A stretch of DNA of 48,371 bases from Chitinophaga pinensis (GTDB lineage: Bacteria; Bacteroidota; Bacteroidia; NS11-12g; UBA955): positions 1 to 48,371 of the forward strand of contig CAMBFD010000009.1 of assembly GCA_945865625.1 (NCBI GenBank), read 5' to 3'. Below the pieces are notes generated by a model. The model was given only the letters and a program-made list of their open reading frames with translations, ran no database searches and was not told the DNA's origin. Positions 1 to 8,591 of this stretch are shown here, one piece after another; the first letter of the stretch is position 1, and each line of letters begins with the position of its first letter. Position numbers and translations under genes: made by a program.

Positions 1-859
1 GATCTTCTTTATTTTTATAGGAAATGATAATTTTACCTTTTCCTTTGCTGCCAGATTTTAAATGCACTGCAGCATTTAATTTTTTGTAAAATGCTTCTGT
101 AATTCTATCAATTTCTGGGTCCCAATCGGTACCTGTAATTGAAAAACTATCTGTAGGACTTGCTTTTTTTGCTTTAACCAAACCTTCAACATCACGAACA
201 CTTAAGTTGTTCTCTACAATTTGAGAATACAATTCAAGTTGGTGGTCTAAATTGTCCATGTTAATCATTGCTCGCGCATGGCCCATACTCACTTTGCCCT
301 GTTTTATTCCAAGTTGGATTTCTTCTGGTAAACGCAACAATCTTAAATAGTTATTTACAGTTGTTCTATCTTTTCCAACACGTTCGCCTAAGGCATCTTG
401 ATTTAAGCTGCATTCTTCAATGAGTCTTTTGTAACTCATGGCTACATCAATGGCATTTAAATCGCTACGTTGAATATTTTCAATCAATGCCATTTCGAGC
501 ATATCTTGATCATTTGCCGTTCTAACAAATGCAGGAATTTGAGTTAAACCAGCTAAAATAGCTGCACGGGTTCTTCTTTCTCCAGAAATAAGTTGGTACT
601 TATCATAACCCATTTTACGAACAGTAATGGGTTGGATGACCCCATGAATGTGAATAGATTGCCTCAATTCGTCTAAAGCAATTGCGTCAAACTCTGTTCT
701 TGGCTGAAAAGGGTTTGCATCTATATTGGCAATGGAAATTAGAGCAACAGATCCAATTGCATTGCTTTCATTTGAAAGTTGAGAATTTTGGTCAGCATTT
801 TCTAAAAGCGCACTTAACCCTCTTCCTAATCCTGTTTTTCTTTTTGTAATTTGTGTCAT
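1..859 (-). CDS. parB: ParB chromosome-partitioning protein (3' end cut by window edge)
   Basis: About 286 N-terminal codons of a ParB/Spo0J DNA-clamp protein; the C-terminal dimerisation domain lies outside the window. ParB binds parS sites and loads onto DNA as a CTP-dependent sliding clamp. Visible landmarks are the basic N-terminus KRKTGLGRGLSALL, the NPFQPR segment, the CTP-binding motif GERRTRAA, the ENIQRSDL segment and a helix-turn-helix (QDALGERVGKDRTTVNNYL). The KVSMGHARAM segment is also typical of the family. The ATG at 859 overlaps the parA stop as ATGA, so the two genes are translationally coupled. Family identity is clear. No parS-like palindrome was noticed by eye in the window. 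Confidence 0.95.
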   Translation of the reverse strand, partial: MTQITKRKTGLGRGLSALLENADQNSQLSNESNAIGSVALISIANIDANPFQPRTEFDAIALDELRQSIHIHGVIQPITVRKMGYDKYQLISGERRTRAAILAGLTQIPAFVRTANDQDMLEMALIENIQRSDLNAIDVAMSYKRLIEECSLNQDALGERVGKDRTTVNNYLRLLRLPEEIQLGIKQGKVSMGHARAMINMDNLDHQLELYSQIVENNLSVRDVEGLVKAKKASPTDSFSITGTDWDPEIDRITEAFYKKLNAAVHLKSGSKGKGKIIISYKNKED

Positions 860-1653
860 ACCAATACGCTTTCTTCTGTTGGTTTAATTAGACCATTTTT
901 AATTAAAATTTCTTTTGCTAAATTCAAATAATTAATAGAACCTTTACTATCGGCATCGTGATAAATCACAGGCATTCCGAAGCTCGGAGCTTCACCAAGT
1001 TTGGTGTTTCTTTGCACAATACTATCAAATACAATATCTTGGAAATGTGTTTTTACATCTTCAACAACTTGATTGCAAAGTCGTAAACGGCTATCATACA
1101 TTGTCAGTAAAATTCCCTCAATTTCTAATTGTTTGTTTAAATGGTTTTGAATAATCTTAATTGTATTGAGCAACTTCCCAAGTCCCTCTAATGCAAAATA
1201 CTCGCATTGTACAGGAATCACAATACTATCTGCCGCTACCAAGGCATTTGTGGTAATCAAACCAAGAGATGGGGAACAATCGATAATGATAAAATCATAT
1301 TGATTTTTAATTGATTTCAATACTCCGTCCATCATTCGTTCTCTGTTAGGCATTTCTAACAGTTCAATTTCCGCACCAACTAAGTCAATATTTGATGGCA
1401 TTAGATCCAAATAGGGAGTTTCAGTTGAAACAATTACATCTGCGGGTTTAATATCTTGAACCAAACATTCATATAAACCAAATTTTACATTTTTGGGATT
1501 GAAGCCAACACCAGAGGATGCATTGGCCTGTGGATCTGCATCTACAAGGAGTGTTTTAAACTCTAAGACAGCCAAACTTGCTGCTAGATTAATGGCAGTT
1601 GTTGTTTTACCAACACCACCTTTTTGATTTGCTATTGCGATTATTTTTCCCAT
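856..1653 (-). CDS. parA: ParA/Soj partition ATPase
   Basis: A 265-residue ParA/Soj ATPase that works with ParB in chromosome-origin segregation. The deviant Walker A motif KGGVGKTTT is at residues 11-19 with the signature lysine K11. LLVDADPQAN follows at about 35-45 and the Walker B-like segment FIIIDCSPSLG at about 120. Length is normal for chromosomal Soj, and no N-terminal helix-turn-helix extension of the plasmid type is present. It lies five bases after the upstream hydrolase and overlaps parB by four bases, so the three genes form one operon. Identification is secure. Confidence 0.96.
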   Translation of the reverse strand: MGKIIAIANQKGGVGKTTTAINLAASLAVLEFKTLLVDADPQANASSGVGFNPKNVKFGLYECLVQDIKPADVIVSTETPYLDLMPSNIDLVGAEIELLEMPNRERMMDGVLKSIKNQYDFIIIDCSPSLGLITTNALVAADSIVIPVQCEYFALEGLGKLLNTIKIIQNHLNKQLEIEGILLTMYDSRLRLCNQVVEDVKTHFQDIVFDSIVQRNTKLGEAPSFGMPVIYHDADSKGSINYLNLAKEILIKNGLIKPTEESVLV

Positions 1654-1658
1654 TTGAT

Positions 1659-2342
1659 TTATATAATATATTTTCCGCCAATTGGCATTAAGATTAGTTC
1701 TATTCCTGCTTCTGAAAATGCATCGATTGCATTTTGGTGATTGATCACTATGTATCCAAAAGTATCGTAATGTACGCCAATGACTTTATTTACATTGAGT
1801 AATTTTGCACATTCAATGGCATCTGTAACATCCATGGTGAAATTTCCACCAATCGGTAAAATTGCAAAGTCTAATTGACGTTTTTTGCCAATAAATTGCA
1901 TGTCGCCGAACAACGAAGTATCGCCAGCATAGTAAAAATGACTGTTATCTGTGGAAATTTGAAAACCACCAGCAACGCCGCCATAAGTTCCGTCCTCGAA
2001 ACTACTTGAATGAATGGCTTGTGTCATTTTAATTTCAATTCCGTCAAATACCTTGGACCCACCAATATTCATTGGGTGTATACTGACTGCACCTTTCGAT
2101 TGTAAATAACCACAGACCTCGTAAACCCCAATACAAGTTGCACCACTTTGCTTAGAGATTTCAACCGCATCGGCAGTGTGATCAGAATGAGCATGAGACA
2201 ATAAAATATAATGTGGATTGATTGAGGACAGATCTACATGACTTGCCAATGCATTTCCTCGGATGAATGGATCAAAAAGCATACTTTTGCCATTGCATTC
2301 AATTTCAAAACAAGCGTGTCCATAGTAAGTAATCTGAGTCAT
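1659..2342 (-). CDS. UPF0173-type metal-dependent hydrolase
   Basis: A 227-residue metallo-beta-lactamase-fold protein of the UPF0173/YtkL group. The metal-binding motif HAHSDH is at residues 50-55. A later YAGDTS segment supplies the bridging aspartate, and a GVHYDT histidine near the C-terminus completes the site. The whole length matches this short single-domain family. The substrate is unknown and I do not assign one. It is the first gene of the parA-parB operon; that linkage may be only transcriptional. A TAAATTTG -7 box lies 17 bases upstream, inside the start of the divergent substrate-binding-protein gene. Confidence 0.88.
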   Translation of the reverse strand: MTQITYYGHACFEIECNGKSMLFDPFIRGNALASHVDLSSINPHYILLSHAHSDHTADAVEISKQSGATCIGVYEVCGYLQSKGAVSIHPMNIGGSKVFDGIEIKMTQAIHSSSFEDGTYGGVAGGFQISTDNSHFYYAGDTSLFGDMQFIGKKRQLDFAILPIGGNFTMDVTDAIECAKLLNVNKVIGVHYDTFGYIVINHQNAIDAFSEAGIELILMPIGGKYII

Positions 2343-2351
2343 CGTATTCGT

Positions 2352-4085
2352 GTGAAAAGCAAATTTATCTCTTCTTGGGTGTACATTGCTATTTTTGCCC
2401 TTTTTGTTTTATTCACGTTTTTTGAATTAATATGTTGTAAAAATGTGGATAATATTTACAACCCCTCTGTCTTTCAATACAATGAGGATGTTTCGGTAAA
2501 TACCCTTGATCCGGCATACATTAAATCGCAATCTGAAATATGGATTGGTTCACAGATTTATGAGGGACTTGTGGGCCTTGATTCACAGCAAAATCCAGTT
2601 CCTGCACTCGCAAAAAACTGGGAAATTTCTAAAAATGGGAATGTGTATAAGTTTGTACTAAACTCTAACGCACAATTTATTTCAACCGAATTGTTAAAAT
2701 GGGGTCCTACAAAGGTTCAAACACAAAAGATAACCGTAAAAGATGTTCTATATAGTTTTTACAGAATTTTAAATCCTGAAACAGCATCTCCTGGCGCGTG
2801 GATTTTTTCAGATAAAGTCAATGTCCCCCAAAATTTCGACTATCTCCATTGGGAGAAAGCATCGCTAAATGATTCCGCTCCGTTTAAAAAGCTAAATGAC
2901 TCTACTTTAACTATCACATTGAAGTCGCCATTTCCTGCGTTTCTTTCAATTTTAGCAACAAATTACGCATGGATTGTACCCCAATCAACTGAAAAGTTTG
3001 AAAATGGAAAATTGGGAAGATCGCCAATAGGAACAGGCCCTTTCTATCTCAAAAAATGGGAAGAAGATGTGCGCATGGTTCTACTTAAAAATCCTCATTA
3101 TTATGTATTTGAGGGAAAAAATAGATTGCCTTACTTACAGGCGGTGAATGTAGATTTTGTGAAAAACAAACAAACGGCATTTATGCAATTTATAGCGAAG
3201 AAATACGACTTTTTCAATGGAATAGATGGTTCGTTTAAAGATGACTTATTGAGCAAAGATGGGAAATTGAAGTCGAAATACAAGGGTAAAATCAATGCAC
3301 TCATCACACCATTTTTAAATACTGAATATATAGGATTTTATTTGGGGGATAGTTTAGAAGGAAAACCAAATCCATTTAAAGACAAGAACTTAAGAAAGGC
3401 ATTGCAATGGTCGGTTGATCGCAAATCATTGGTGAAGTATTTGAGAAATGGGTTAGGGGTTGAAGGAAACGGTGGTTTTGTGCCTCCAGTATTAATTCAA
3501 CAGAATATTCATAATAAAGAAATGTACCAATTGGATGTTGCAAAGGCATTTTTGAAAAAATCGGGGTATTTAAATTCTAAAACCAAATATGCGCCTTTGA
3601 AAATAACTGTAACTACAGACTATTTAGATATGGCCGTATTTTTACAGCAAAGTTGGGCTCAAATTGGAATTCCTGTGGCTGTTGATTTGCAAACCGGTGG
3701 AATGCTCCGTCAACTTCGAAATCAAGGTAAACTCGGCATGTTCAGAGGCTCTTGGATTGCAGATTACCCAGATGCCGAAAACTATTTGTCGTGTTTCTAC
3801 ACAAATTATTTTAGTCCCAATGGCCCAAATTATACCCATTTTTCATCGACGGCTTTTGATCAATTATTTTCAAAAATCGCATTTGGAACATATCAAAATC
3901 AACAAGACAGGACATTAGATGTTGCTAAAGCAAATCAACTCATCACCGAAGAAGCACCTGTGTTAATCATGTATTACGATAAAAGTCTCAGGTTAATGCA
4001 TCCTCATGTAAAAGGGTTGCAAAACGATGCAAGTAATCGTTTGGATTTAAAAAGAGTGCAAAAGCAAATTAAAAGCTTGCTTTAA
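2352..4085 (+). CDS. Family-5 (OppA/DppA-type) solute-binding protein, orphan
   Basis: An extracytoplasmic binding protein of the peptide/nickel ABC family, which delivers ligand to a membrane permease. Family landmarks are an early SVNTLDPAY segment, IYEGLVGLD, PIGTGPFYLKKWE, and FKDKNLRKALQWSVDR. An upstream in-frame ATG at 2238 would overlap the divergent hydrolase by over 100 bases. GTG at 2352 instead gives a good export signal: MKSK followed by a long hydrophobic run ending LICC. A twin cysteine at residues 28-29 could be lipidated, though cysteine at -1 is not canonical. The protein is about 577 residues. No permease or ATPase of the Opp type lies nearby. Its last 17 bases overlap the convergent mlaF gene. 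The ligand cannot be predicted. Confidence 0.85.
   Translation: MKSKFISSWVYIAIFALFVLFTFFELICCKNVDNIYNPSVFQYNEDVSVNTLDPAYIKSQSEIWIGSQIYEGLVGLDSQQNPVPALAKNWEISKNGNVYKFVLNSNAQFISTELLKWGPTKVQTQKITVKDVLYSFYRILNPETASPGAWIFSDKVNVPQNFDYLHWEKASLNDSAPFKKLNDSTLTITLKSPFPAFLSILATNYAWIVPQSTEKFENGKLGRSPIGTGPFYLKKWEEDVRMVLLKNPHYYVFEGKNRLPYLQAVNVDFVKNKQTAFMQFIAKKYDFFNGIDGSFKDDLLSKDGKLKSKYKGKINALITPFLNTEYIGFYLGDSLEGKPNPFKDKNLRKALQWSVDRKSLVKYLRNGLGVEGNGGFVPPVLIQQNIHNKEMYQLDVAKAFLKKSGYLNSKTKYAPLKITVTTDYLDMAVFLQQSWAQIGIPVAVDLQTGGMLRQLRNQGKLGMFRGSWIADYPDAENYLSCFYTNYFSPNGPNYTHFSSTAFDQLFSKIAFGTYQNQQDRTLDVAKANQLITEEAPVLIMYYDKSLRLMHPHVKGLQNDASNRLDLKRVQKQIKSLL
2360..2367 (-). promoter_or_regulatory. Bacteroidota -7 box upstream of the hydrolase-parA-parB operon
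   Basis: On the minus strand this reads TAAATTTG, an exact match to TAnnTTTG. It predicts a transcript with a leader of about a dozen bases. No good TTG is seen at the -33 position, so this is a moderate call. The site lies within the first codons of the divergent gene that starts at 2352. Confidence 0.4.
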
Positions 4086-4800
4086 AGAAAGCATCCAGCT
4101 CAGGATTCTCTTTTCGAGCATTTGACAATTCATGATTGCTGCCTTCCCACCATTTTTGTCCTTTGAACATAAAAATAATATGCTCTCCAATGTCAATTAC
4201 GGTTTTCATGTCATGGCTATTAATCACAGTGGTAATGTTGAATTCTTGGGTAATTCCGAGCAGTAATTTATCGATGACACGACTTGTAAGTGGATCGAGA
4301 CCAGAATTTGGTTCATCGCAGAATAAATAATTGATTTCAAGGGCAATGGCTCTTGCAATACCCACGCGCTTTTTCATACCACCACTAATTTCAGCGGGAT
4401 ATTTATTGTTAACATTCACCAATTGGACTTTCTCGAGACAGAAATTAACGCGGTCGAGACGTTCCTCTGGAGTGAATTTTGAAAACATTCTAAGTGGGAA
4501 TTCTATATTCTCTTGAACGGTGAGTGAATCAAATAAGGCAGTGTTTTGAAATAACATTCCAATTTCACGGCGTAAATTTTGTTTTTTGTGATATTCAAGA
4601 CTGATAAAATCTTGATTTCCATAAAGTATTTTACCATTTTCAGGGGTTAATAACCCCACCATGCATTTGATTAAAACACTTTTACCACCCCCCGAAGCAC
4701 CAATGACTAAATTGGCAACCCCTGGTTTGAATTCGGCATTAATATTGTCGAGAACATATTTATCATCGAACAATTTATTCAAGTTTTCAATGGTAATCAT
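4069..4800 (-). CDS. mlaF: MlaF-like ABC transporter ATP-binding protein
   Basis: A 243-residue ABC ATPase of the Mla/Ttg2 class, which powers phospholipid transport between inner and outer membranes. Walker A is GASGGGKS (34-41), the Q-loop region is MLFQNTALFDSLTV (about 82-95), the signature is SGGMKKR (139-145) and Walker B is YLFCDEP followed by the D-loop SGLDP. FQNTALFDSLTV and SGGMKKRVGIARA are typical of MlaF rather than of generic importers. It follows the permease gene by three bases. Its 3' end overlaps the convergent binding-protein gene by 17 bases. No MCE (MlaD) gene is adjacent. Confidence 0.9.
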   Translation of the reverse strand: MITIENLNKLFDDKYVLDNINAEFKPGVANLVIGASGGGKSVLIKCMVGLLTPENGKILYGNQDFISLEYHKKQNLRREIGMLFQNTALFDSLTVQENIEFPLRMFSKFTPEERLDRVNFCLEKVQLVNVNNKYPAEISGGMKKRVGIARAIALEINYLFCDEPNSGLDPLTSRVIDKLLLGITQEFNITTVINSHDMKTVIDIGEHIIFMFKGQKWWEGSNHELSNARKENPELDAFFKASF

Positions 4801-4803
4801 AAA

Positions 4804-5568
4804 TTATGATTTTAAGAATAATTGGGCAATAACAAGATCAAAAAACAAAATAAAGATACAAATTTTGGTTACCGCCTTAGTTCCAGCCTCTCCAACTTCA
4901 AGGGCTCCGCCTGTTGTATAATATCCTTGAAATGCACTTAAACTTGTAATGATAAACGCGAAAATTACAGATTTTGTGAGCATAACTTTTAAATATAGGG
5001 GTTTGAACACCAATCTGGCTCCTTGAATCAAATCAGAAGAAGTAAGTGTGCTTGTCATTTTGCAAGCCAAATATCCCCCAAATAACAATAGAAAATTAGC
5101 CACAATAATAAGACAAGGAATCATAATGATACCTGCAATGATTTTTGGTAAGGTCACAAAATTAGCAGAGTTAATGCCCATAACTTCATAGGCATCAATT
5201 TGTTCAGAAACTTTCATATTGCCAATTTCAGAAGCAATATTTGCGCCAATTTTACCAGCGAGAACCAAGCATGTAACTGTAGGTGCTAACTCTAATAGAG
5301 AACTAGTTCCTACAACGGCACCAATGACAAATTTTGGCATTAATTGAGTTGGAAATAAATCACTTGGCGATAATAATTGGCTGGCAGTTTGAATGGTGGT
5401 TACTGCACCTGTGAAAAAGGCAATTAGAATGACGATCAATAGAGAATCAATTCCAATGAGATACATTTCTCTAAAAGTAGTTGTCCAAAAAACTTTGCTT
5501 TTTTCAGGTTTGCGAAGCACAAACTTCATGAACAAAGTAAACCTGCCTATTTCTGATAATAAATTCAT
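4804..5568 (-). CDS. mlaE: MlaE-like ABC transporter permease
   Basis: A 254-residue inner-membrane permease of the MlaE family. It begins with the amphipathic segment containing FREMYLIGIDSL, followed by about five or six hydrophobic segments. The conserved EQIDAYEVMGIN region, near the middle, is diagnostic of MlaE. It pairs with the ATPase three bases downstream. Family knowledge points to lipid transport across the envelope; the direction and the MCE partner cannot be read from the window. A TAATTTTA near-match to the -7 box ends eight bases before the ATG. Confidence 0.9.
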   Translation of the reverse strand: MNLLSEIGRFTLFMKFVLRKPEKSKVFWTTTFREMYLIGIDSLLIVILIAFFTGAVTTIQTASQLLSPSDLFPTQLMPKFVIGAVVGTSSLLELAPTVTCLVLAGKIGANIASEIGNMKVSEQIDAYEVMGINSANFVTLPKIIAGIIMIPCLIIVANFLLLFGGYLACKMTSTLTSSDLIQGARLVFKPLYLKVMLTKSVIFAFIITSLSAFQGYYTTGGALEVGEAGTKAVTKICIFILFFDLVIAQLFLKS

Positions 5569-5576
5569 TGATTGTG

Positions 5577-5584
5577 TAAAATTA
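5577..5584 (-). promoter_or_regulatory. Possible -7 box of mlaE
   Basis: Minus strand TAATTTTA, one mismatch from TAnnTTTG at the last base. It lies eight bases before the mlaE ATG, the same spacing seen at several other genes here. No clear -33 TTG. Confidence 0.3.
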
Positions 5585-5613
5585 AATCAAAAAAACGGGT
5601 TTCCGTAGATGTG

Positions 5614-7716
5614 TTAACTAATTTTACTCCAAATTGTGCGATTCGGAGTTTTTGATAGTTCATTTCTAATGGGTAAACTTTCCGGTTGCATAAGCATTTC
5701 ATCAAATTCTAACCATAAAATGGCTTCATTTCTAGCCGCTATTAAAATACTTTCATCGGAACGAATATCAGCCAACTTTAAATCTAAAACGCCACTTTGC
5801 TTTGTGCCATCCAATTCACCAGGACCTCTCAATTCTAAATCAACTTTCGCAATTTCAAACCCATCATTGGTTTTAACCATGGTTTTAATTCTTTTTTTGC
5901 CATTTTCCGACAATTTATCACCCGAAATCAAAATACAATAACTCTGTTCAGCGCCTCTGCCAACTCTTCCCCTTAATTGATGCAATTGTGCAAGTCCAAA
6001 CCTTTCTGCATTTTCAATAACCATAACCGAGGCATTGGGCACATTTACACCTACCTCAATTACAGTTGTAGCAACCATTATGTTGGTTTGACCCAATTTA
6101 AATTTCTTCATTTCCGATTCCTTATCGGCAGGTTTCATTTTCCCATGGATAAAACTATATTTATATTTTGGCGGTGATAAATATTCGCATACCATGTCGT
6201 AACCCGACATTAAACTCTTCAAAGCCAACTTTTCAGAATCTTCTATCAATGGAAATACGTAGTAAATTTGTCTTCCTTTGGCAATTTCATCCCTTAAAAA
6301 ATCCATAAATAAAGGACGGGTATTTTCATGCCGGTTTACCGTTACAATGGGTTTTCTGCCAGCGGGCAATTCGTCAATCACACTCACGTCTAAATCTCCA
6401 TAAACTGCCATTGCCAATGTTCTAGGAATGGGGGTGGCTGTCATCACTAAAATATGGGGCACCACTTGTCCTTTTTTCCAAAGCCTAGCCCTTTGGGCAA
6501 CACCAAAACGATGTTGTTCATCAATCACCACAAACCCAAGTTTTTGGAAAGCCACATCTTCTTCAAGAAGGGCATGGGTACCAACAAGAATGTCAATTTC
6601 TCCAGCAGCTAATTTCCTGAGAATTTCAGTCCGATTCTTCTTCGTTGTAGACCCTGTTAATAGCGCCACATTCACATTCATATTTTCCATCCATTCTGTG
6701 ATGGAAATGCCGTGTTGAATGGCCAAGATTTCAGTGGGAGCCATAATGCAAGCCTGATGCCCGTTGTCGAGGCACAACAACATACTCAACATGGCCACCA
6801 TTGTTTTACCTGAACCTACGTCGCCCTGAAGCAATCGATTCATTTGTTTCCCGGTTTTAACATCCATTCGAATTTCTTTTAACACTCTTTTTTGAGCATT
6901 TGTTAATTCAAATGGCATGTAATTGTTGTAATATGTATTGAAATGTTCTCCAACATGTTCAAAAACCAAACCTCTAATGGTTCTATTTCTATTTCCTTTG
7001 AGTTGCAAATGACGAATTTGTAAATAGAACAATTCATCGAATTTTAACCTTCGTTTCGCTTCTTCCAATCTTTGTAAATTCGGAGGGAAATGCAAGTCGG
7101 CCAATGCTTGGGTTCTAGATACAAACTTGAATTTATGAATGACATTAACAGGCAAACATTCAGGTACTTGAAAAAACGGCTGAGTCACCACTTGCTTTGA
7201 GAGTTGATTCAGAAGTTTATTCTCAATTTTCTTTCGTTTAAGTCCCTCCGTTAAAGGATAAACAGGTGTCAAGCCAAGTAACGAAGGATTAAATTCAGAG
7301 GTAAGTGCTTCTAATTCGGGGTGAGCCATATTGATACGGCCTTTAAAATTCGATATTTTTCCATGAATGAGAAATTGAATACCCGGTTTAATATACTTTT
7401 CAATATAGGAAATTGACTTAAACCAAACGAGTTCAATTTCACCTGTGTGATCTCTAAATGTAGCTGTAAACCTTCTGCCAGGACCTTGACCTACAATGCC
7501 TTGCGGAAAAATTTGACCTTTAAGTTGCACATATACATCTTCTTGACGAAGGATTTCTGCAACTGTATAAATTTTAGATCGATCTTCATGCCTAAATGGG
7601 TAGTGACTAATGAGATCACCAACTGTAAAAATACCCAATTCGCTTTTTAAAGCTTCTGCCTTTAAGGGGCCAACTCCCTTTAAAAATTCAATTTTGGTAT
7701 CGAGAAGTTGCGACAT
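5614..7716 (-). CDS. recG: ATP-dependent DNA helicase RecG
   Basis: The RecG branch-migration helicase remodels stalled forks and Holliday junctions. The N-terminal wedge begins LLDTKIEFLKGVGP. An OB-fold region follows, then the helicase domains: Walker A GDVGSGKT, the DEQH box VVIDEQHRFG, motif III MTATPIPRTL and motif VI QLRGRVGRG. The C-terminus has LRGPGELDGTKQSG, diagnostic for RecG. An in-frame upstream start at 7752 is possible. I choose the ATG at 7716 because the predicted promoter lies between them, which leaves 700 residues, a normal length. It is transcribed divergently from fabG. Confidence 0.95.
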   Translation of the reverse strand: MSQLLDTKIEFLKGVGPLKAEALKSELGIFTVGDLISHYPFRHEDRSKIYTVAEILRQEDVYVQLKGQIFPQGIVGQGPGRRFTATFRDHTGEIELVWFKSISYIEKYIKPGIQFLIHGKISNFKGRINMAHPELEALTSEFNPSLLGLTPVYPLTEGLKRKKIENKLLNQLSKQVVTQPFFQVPECLPVNVIHKFKFVSRTQALADLHFPPNLQRLEEAKRRLKFDELFYLQIRHLQLKGNRNRTIRGLVFEHVGEHFNTYYNNYMPFELTNAQKRVLKEIRMDVKTGKQMNRLLQGDVGSGKTMVAMLSMLLCLDNGHQACIMAPTEILAIQHGISITEWMENMNVNVALLTGSTTKKNRTEILRKLAAGEIDILVGTHALLEEDVAFQKLGFVVIDEQHRFGVAQRARLWKKGQVVPHILVMTATPIPRTLAMAVYGDLDVSVIDELPAGRKPIVTVNRHENTRPLFMDFLRDEIAKGRQIYYVFPLIEDSEKLALKSLMSGYDMVCEYLSPPKYKYSFIHGKMKPADKESEMKKFKLGQTNIMVATTVIEVGVNVPNASVMVIENAERFGLAQLHQLRGRVGRGAEQSYCILISGDKLSENGKKRIKTMVKTNDGFEIAKVDLELRGPGELDGTKQSGVLDLKLADIRSDESILIAARNEAILWLEFDEMLMQPESLPIRNELSKTPNRTIWSKIS

Positions 7717-7723
7717 GAATGAA

Positions 7724-7752
7724 TAAAGGTACGAATATAATGAAAAGGCCAA
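7724..7752 (-). promoter_or_regulatory. Promoter of recG
   Basis: Minus strand TTG (7752-7750), an 18-base spacer, then TACCTTTA (7731-7724), one base from TAnnTTTG. It lies seven bases before the ATG at 7716, so it excludes the longer reading frame and gives a near-leaderless transcript. Confidence 0.55.
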
Positions 7753-7761
7753 TAAAATAAA

Positions 7762-7793
7762 TTTGCCAACTCAACACTTCGGGGTTAATTTTG
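7762..7793 (+). promoter_or_regulatory. Promoter of fabG (leaderless)
   Basis: TTTG at 7762-7765 and an exact TAATTTTG at 7786-7793, spaced by 20 bases. Only four bases separate the box from the ATG at 7798, so transcription should begin at or next to the start codon. It sits back to back with the recG promoter. Confidence 0.65.
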
Positions 7794-7797
7794 CCAA

Positions 7798-8541
7798 ATG
7801 CTTTCAGGAAAAACCGCATTGATTACTGGTGCTTCTCGAGGAATCGGGAAAGGCATCGCTGAAGTTTTTGCAAAAAATGGCTGCAATATTGCCTTTACAT
7901 TTGCTTCATCTGTTGAAAAAGCGCGTGCTTTTGAAGCGGAATTGGCTGCTCAATATGGAGTAAAAGTGAAAGGATACCAAAGCAATGCTGGTAATTTTGC
8001 GCAAAGTGAAAGCTTAGCAACAGAAGTGATTGCAGAATTCGGGAAAGTTGATATTTTAATTAATAACGCCGGAATTACAAGAGATACGTTGATGCTGAGA
8101 ATGACAGAAAGTCAATGGGATGAGGTTATGGAAACCAATTTGAAAAGTGCTTTTAACTTAACGAAAGCATTTTTGAAACATTTCTTAGGAAATAGAGCTG
8201 GTTCAATTATCAACATGTCGAGCGTTGTGGGTGTCACTGGAAATGCAGGTCAAGCAAATTATGCGGCTTCAAAAGCGGGTTTGATTGGCTTCACCAAAAG
8301 TATTGCCAAAGAATTAGGGTCCAGAAATATCCGTTGCAATGCAATTGCTCCTGGTTTTATTGAAACTGAGATGACAGAAACCCTTGATGAAAACGTGAAA
8401 AAAGGTTGGTTGGAAACCATTCCATTGAAACGTGGAGGTACAACAGAAGACGTTGCAAACGCTTGTGTTTTCCTCGCTTCAGACATGAGCACATACATTA
8501 CGGGGCAAACTTTATCGGTTTGCGGTGGAATGTTGATGTAA
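7798..8541 (+). CDS. fabG: 3-oxoacyl-[ACP] reductase
   Basis: FabG reduces 3-oxoacyl-ACP with NADPH in the fatty-acid elongation cycle. The 247-residue protein has the classical SDR pattern: TGASRGIG at 10-17, NNAG at 89-92, N114, S142, Y155 and K159. IAPGFIETEMT and the C-terminal GQTLSVCGGMLM are typical of FabG rather than of unspecific SDRs. A strong promoter box lies directly before the ATG. It is a single gene, divergent from recG, and no other fab genes are nearby. Confidence 0.92.
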   Translation: MLSGKTALITGASRGIGKGIAEVFAKNGCNIAFTFASSVEKARAFEAELAAQYGVKVKGYQSNAGNFAQSESLATEVIAEFGKVDILINNAGITRDTLMLRMTESQWDEVMETNLKSAFNLTKAFLKHFLGNRAGSIINMSSVVGVTGNAGQANYAASKAGLIGFTKSIAKELGSRNIRCNAIAPGFIETEMTETLDENVKKGWLETIPLKRGGTTEDVANACVFLASDMSTYITGQTLSVCGGMLM

Positions 8542-8579
8542 TGTCGATGATTCTTATCTCTTTATCCATCATTCTTGCT

Positions 8580-8587
8580 TAACTTTG
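8580..8587 (+). promoter_or_regulatory. -7 box of the tatC-rpiB-miaE operon (leaderless)
   Basis: Exact TAACTTTG, four bases before the tatC ATG. The -33 region is weak. The spacing matches that of the fabG and ZIP-transporter boxes. Confidence 0.5.
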
Positions 8588-8591
8588 TAGC

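Noticed and set aside
1-2342. parS centromere site near parAB
   Set aside because: No parS-like palindrome was noticed by eye here; a motif search would be decisive.
2238-2351. ATG start at 2238 for the binding protein
   Set aside because: It would overlap the divergent hydrolase coding sequence by 105 bases and place 38 polar residues before the export signal.
4062-4090. Hairpin TGCTTT-AAAG-AAAGCA at the convergent junction of the binding protein and mlaF
   Set aside because: Only six pairs and no T-run; not convincing as a terminator.
7717-7752. Twelve extra N-terminal residues on RecG
   Set aside because: The predicted -33/-7 promoter lies within this stretch, and RecG homologues begin near the MSQLL segment.
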